Shown here: positions 19,634 through 20,783 of the stretch, piece by piece
Position numbering within the stretch: position 1 is the first letter of the stretch
Layout: each line of letters starts with the position of its first letter
Source: a virus
DNA: 20,783 bases
Virus record (IMG/VR): IMGVR_UViG_3300020578_000513
Span: 1-20,783 of that record
Reading direction: 5' to 3' (one strand)
The notes under the pieces: generated by a model
Told to the model about the DNA's origin: nothing
Database searches by the model: none
What the model saw: the letters and a program-made list of their open reading frames with translations, nothing else
Position numbers and translations under genes: made by a program

Positions 19634-19962
19634 TCGATCCTGTAGCCTAATTGGTTCAGGGCGCGTTCAAGGATATCAGCAATCTCCGTAACCGCTTCCT
19701 TGCCCATTTCTGGGCGAGCAGCATGAAGCACTTCACACAACAGCGTGTTCACCAAGTTTCGCTTGGTCTGACAACGGTACACGAATATCTTTGGATTCTC
19801 TGCCTTAGGTAGATCGCTTATGATTTCATCTGTGTCAACAAATCGCACCTTCCAAGTCTTCTGATCTATCTTCAGATCGAAGTCTTTACGGTGTTTTTCT
19901 TTTTTTGGATTGTGTCTTGGGCCTGGGGATACTCCGCGCTTGTTCGAGTTTCTTGAATCCAT
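19630..19962 (-). CDS. Degenerate HExxH-type phage protein (CExxH)
   Basis: 110 residues from the ATG at 19962, chosen because AAGGAGA stands just upstream; a longer frame to 20049 lacks support. The N-terminus is Lys/Arg-rich and probably disordered. The C-terminal half, KRNLVNTLLCEVLHAARPEM then AVTEIADILERALNQLGYRI, follows the pattern I recall from small phage metallopeptidase-like proteins (HEALHA-x-P, then a helix ending WRLGYR). The first zinc ligand is Cys instead of His. Its first 77 bases overlap the end of the upstream gene in another frame. Confidence 0.65.
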   Translation of the reverse strand: MDSRNSNKRGVSPGPRHNPKKEKHRKDFDLKIDQKTWKVRFVDTDEIISDLPKAENPKIFVYRCQTKRNLVNTLLCEVLHAARPEMGKEAVTEIADILERALNQLGYRID

Positions 19963-20783
19963 TTTTCTCCTTGATCTTGGCGATGAGTTCTTTAGTGAAC
20001 TCACTCTGCACATTGGCTGCAATCCCTTTCTCTCCAAAGATACGCTCACGCTCGTCTTCCGTTATGGTTTCCTTGAGAATCTCAATCATCTCTATGATCT
20101 CACGCATTGCCGTTGCATTTCGGTTGGACTGATACATTCCCCACAACAGAACACCTACGCCTGTTAGTACCATGCCTCCAAGCAGAACTCCACCAATCAA
20201 TGCAACCTCTTTCAAGTAATACTGGCTGGCACTAGCGAATGCAAGCATGAGTCCACCAGTAAACATTGCAAGCAGTCCAATGCGTTTGTTTGCAAAGAAT
20301 GCAAACGCTACTCCTCCCGCAATCAGTATGAATCCGATCACCCAAAACAGAGTGATGTACCCATACAGTTTCTGCATGGCTGCCGCGCGACCTTCTTTCT
20401 CAATGTTCTCTAGTTCAATGACCCGCGATTCTAGATTTTGAATTCTTTGAGACACAATCGTCATCTTGGTTGTCTCGGCTTCAATACGCCCACCTGCTTC
20501 GATCACCTGATCGCTGTGACTCTTGATCTGATTGATCGAGTCGATGGCAACATCGAGGTCTTCCTTTGCCTTGGGACTTGTTGTGGGATCGGAGTAGGCG
20601 TTGTCTATGCTCTCGTCTGCTTGCTGTGCTTCTTTCTTGATGCTGTTTGCATCATCGATGATACTGGCTGCATCTCGCTTGATGTCTTGTGCAGCATCTG
20701 CGAGTTTGGCAACTGCTCCGCTATCTGTCTGAGGAGTAGTCTTATGCTGTGCAGAGCAACCGCCTGGTTGAGTCGCTGCAAGA
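19886..20783 (-). CDS. Coiled-coil membrane protein, possible lipoprotein (5' end outside window)
   Basis: The frame is open from the window edge (first full codon at 20782) to the stop at 19886, 298 full codons. The visible N-terminal part contains LAATQPGGCSAQ, which may be the end of a lipoprotein signal, then a long coiled coil rich in Ala, Asp, Ser and Ile. After QNLESRVIELENIEKEG come three hydrophobic helices (KLYGYITLFWVIGFILIAGG, RIGLLAMFTGGLMLAFASAS, VALIGGVLLGGMVLTGVGVL). A second charged helix and a very basic tail (PRPKTQSKKRKTP) end the protein. No family is recognised. An internal GTG at 20506 is not needed, since the frame continues upstream. Confidence 0.75.
   Translation of the reverse strand, partial: LAATQPGGCSAQHKTTPQTDSGAVAKLADAAQDIKRDAASIIDDANSIKKEAQQADESIDNAYSDPTTSPKAKEDLDVAIDSINQIKSHSDQVIEAGGRIEAETTKMTIVSQRIQNLESRVIELENIEKEGRAAAMQKLYGYITLFWVIGFILIAGGVAFAFFANKRIGLLAMFTGGLMLAFASASQYYLKEVALIGGVLLGGMVLTGVGVLLWGMYQSNRNATAMREIIEMIEILKETITEDERERIFGEKGIAANVQSEFTKELIAKIKEKNGFKKLEQARSIPRPKTQSKKRKTP

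Noticed and set aside
20507-20783. Start of the coiled-coil membrane protein at the GTG at 20506
   Set aside because: The same frame stays open to the window edge with coiled-coil-like sequence, so the true start is outside the window.

Overview
The window looks like part of a large tailed bacteriophage genome (Caudoviricetes, probably a T4-like myovirus). Supporting signs are dense short genes in long same-strand blocks, ATGA-type gene overlaps, four tRNA genes without encoded CCA, a tail-fibre-type N-terminus, an ATP-dependent DNA ligase with a WGR-like domain, a collagen-like protein, a CobS/CobT-like AAA+/VWA pair and TAAATA-type late promoter motifs. A lipobox serine protease and a UDP-galactopyranose mutase point to a Gram-negative host. 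The host itself cannot be named from the sequence.

Layout. Bases 1-5819 (minus strand) hold a partial tail-fibre-like gene, a phosphoribosyltransferase-like gene, tRNA-Thr, tRNA-Val, tRNA-Leu and tRNA-Lys with a membrane/coiled-coil gene among them, a run of small unknown genes, and the DNA ligase. Bases 5854-6328 are non-coding. They carry a G-quadruplex-capable tract, a dense cluster of perfect palindromes and a small tandem repeat, and a strong terminator closes the region. Bases 6449-13162 are the most distinctive part: a CobS-like AAA+ ATPase and a CobT-like HExxH/VWA protein diverge from a 259-bp control region whose two promoters are identical 35-bp inverted copies. Around them lie a DUF5710-type protein, a free-standing copy of the ATPase's N-terminal domain, a coiled-coil protein and a zinc ribbon. 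Bases 13377-14945 (minus) hold a conserved-looking unknown gene and two small membrane proteins that could be a holin pair. Bases 15044-19633 (plus) hold a DUF3431-type protein, UDP-galactopyranose mutase, a SpeD-like protein without its catalytic serine, an unknown protein, a collagen-like fibre protein, a lipoprotein serine protease and a 28-residue membrane peptide. Bases 19630-20783 (minus) hold a degenerate HExxH-type protein and a partial coiled-coil/membrane protein.

Two expression styles can be read from the sequence. Many genes have strong Shine-Dalgarno sites, several of them behind (C/A)TAAATA-type late promoter motifs. Others, mainly in the CobS/CobT region, have no Shine-Dalgarno site. 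Five of those have a -35/-10 promoter placed so that transcription would begin at or next to the ATG, which suggests leaderless mRNAs. This is the strongest candidate for something undescribed here, together with the six-gene AAA+/VWA/HExxH neighbourhood it controls.
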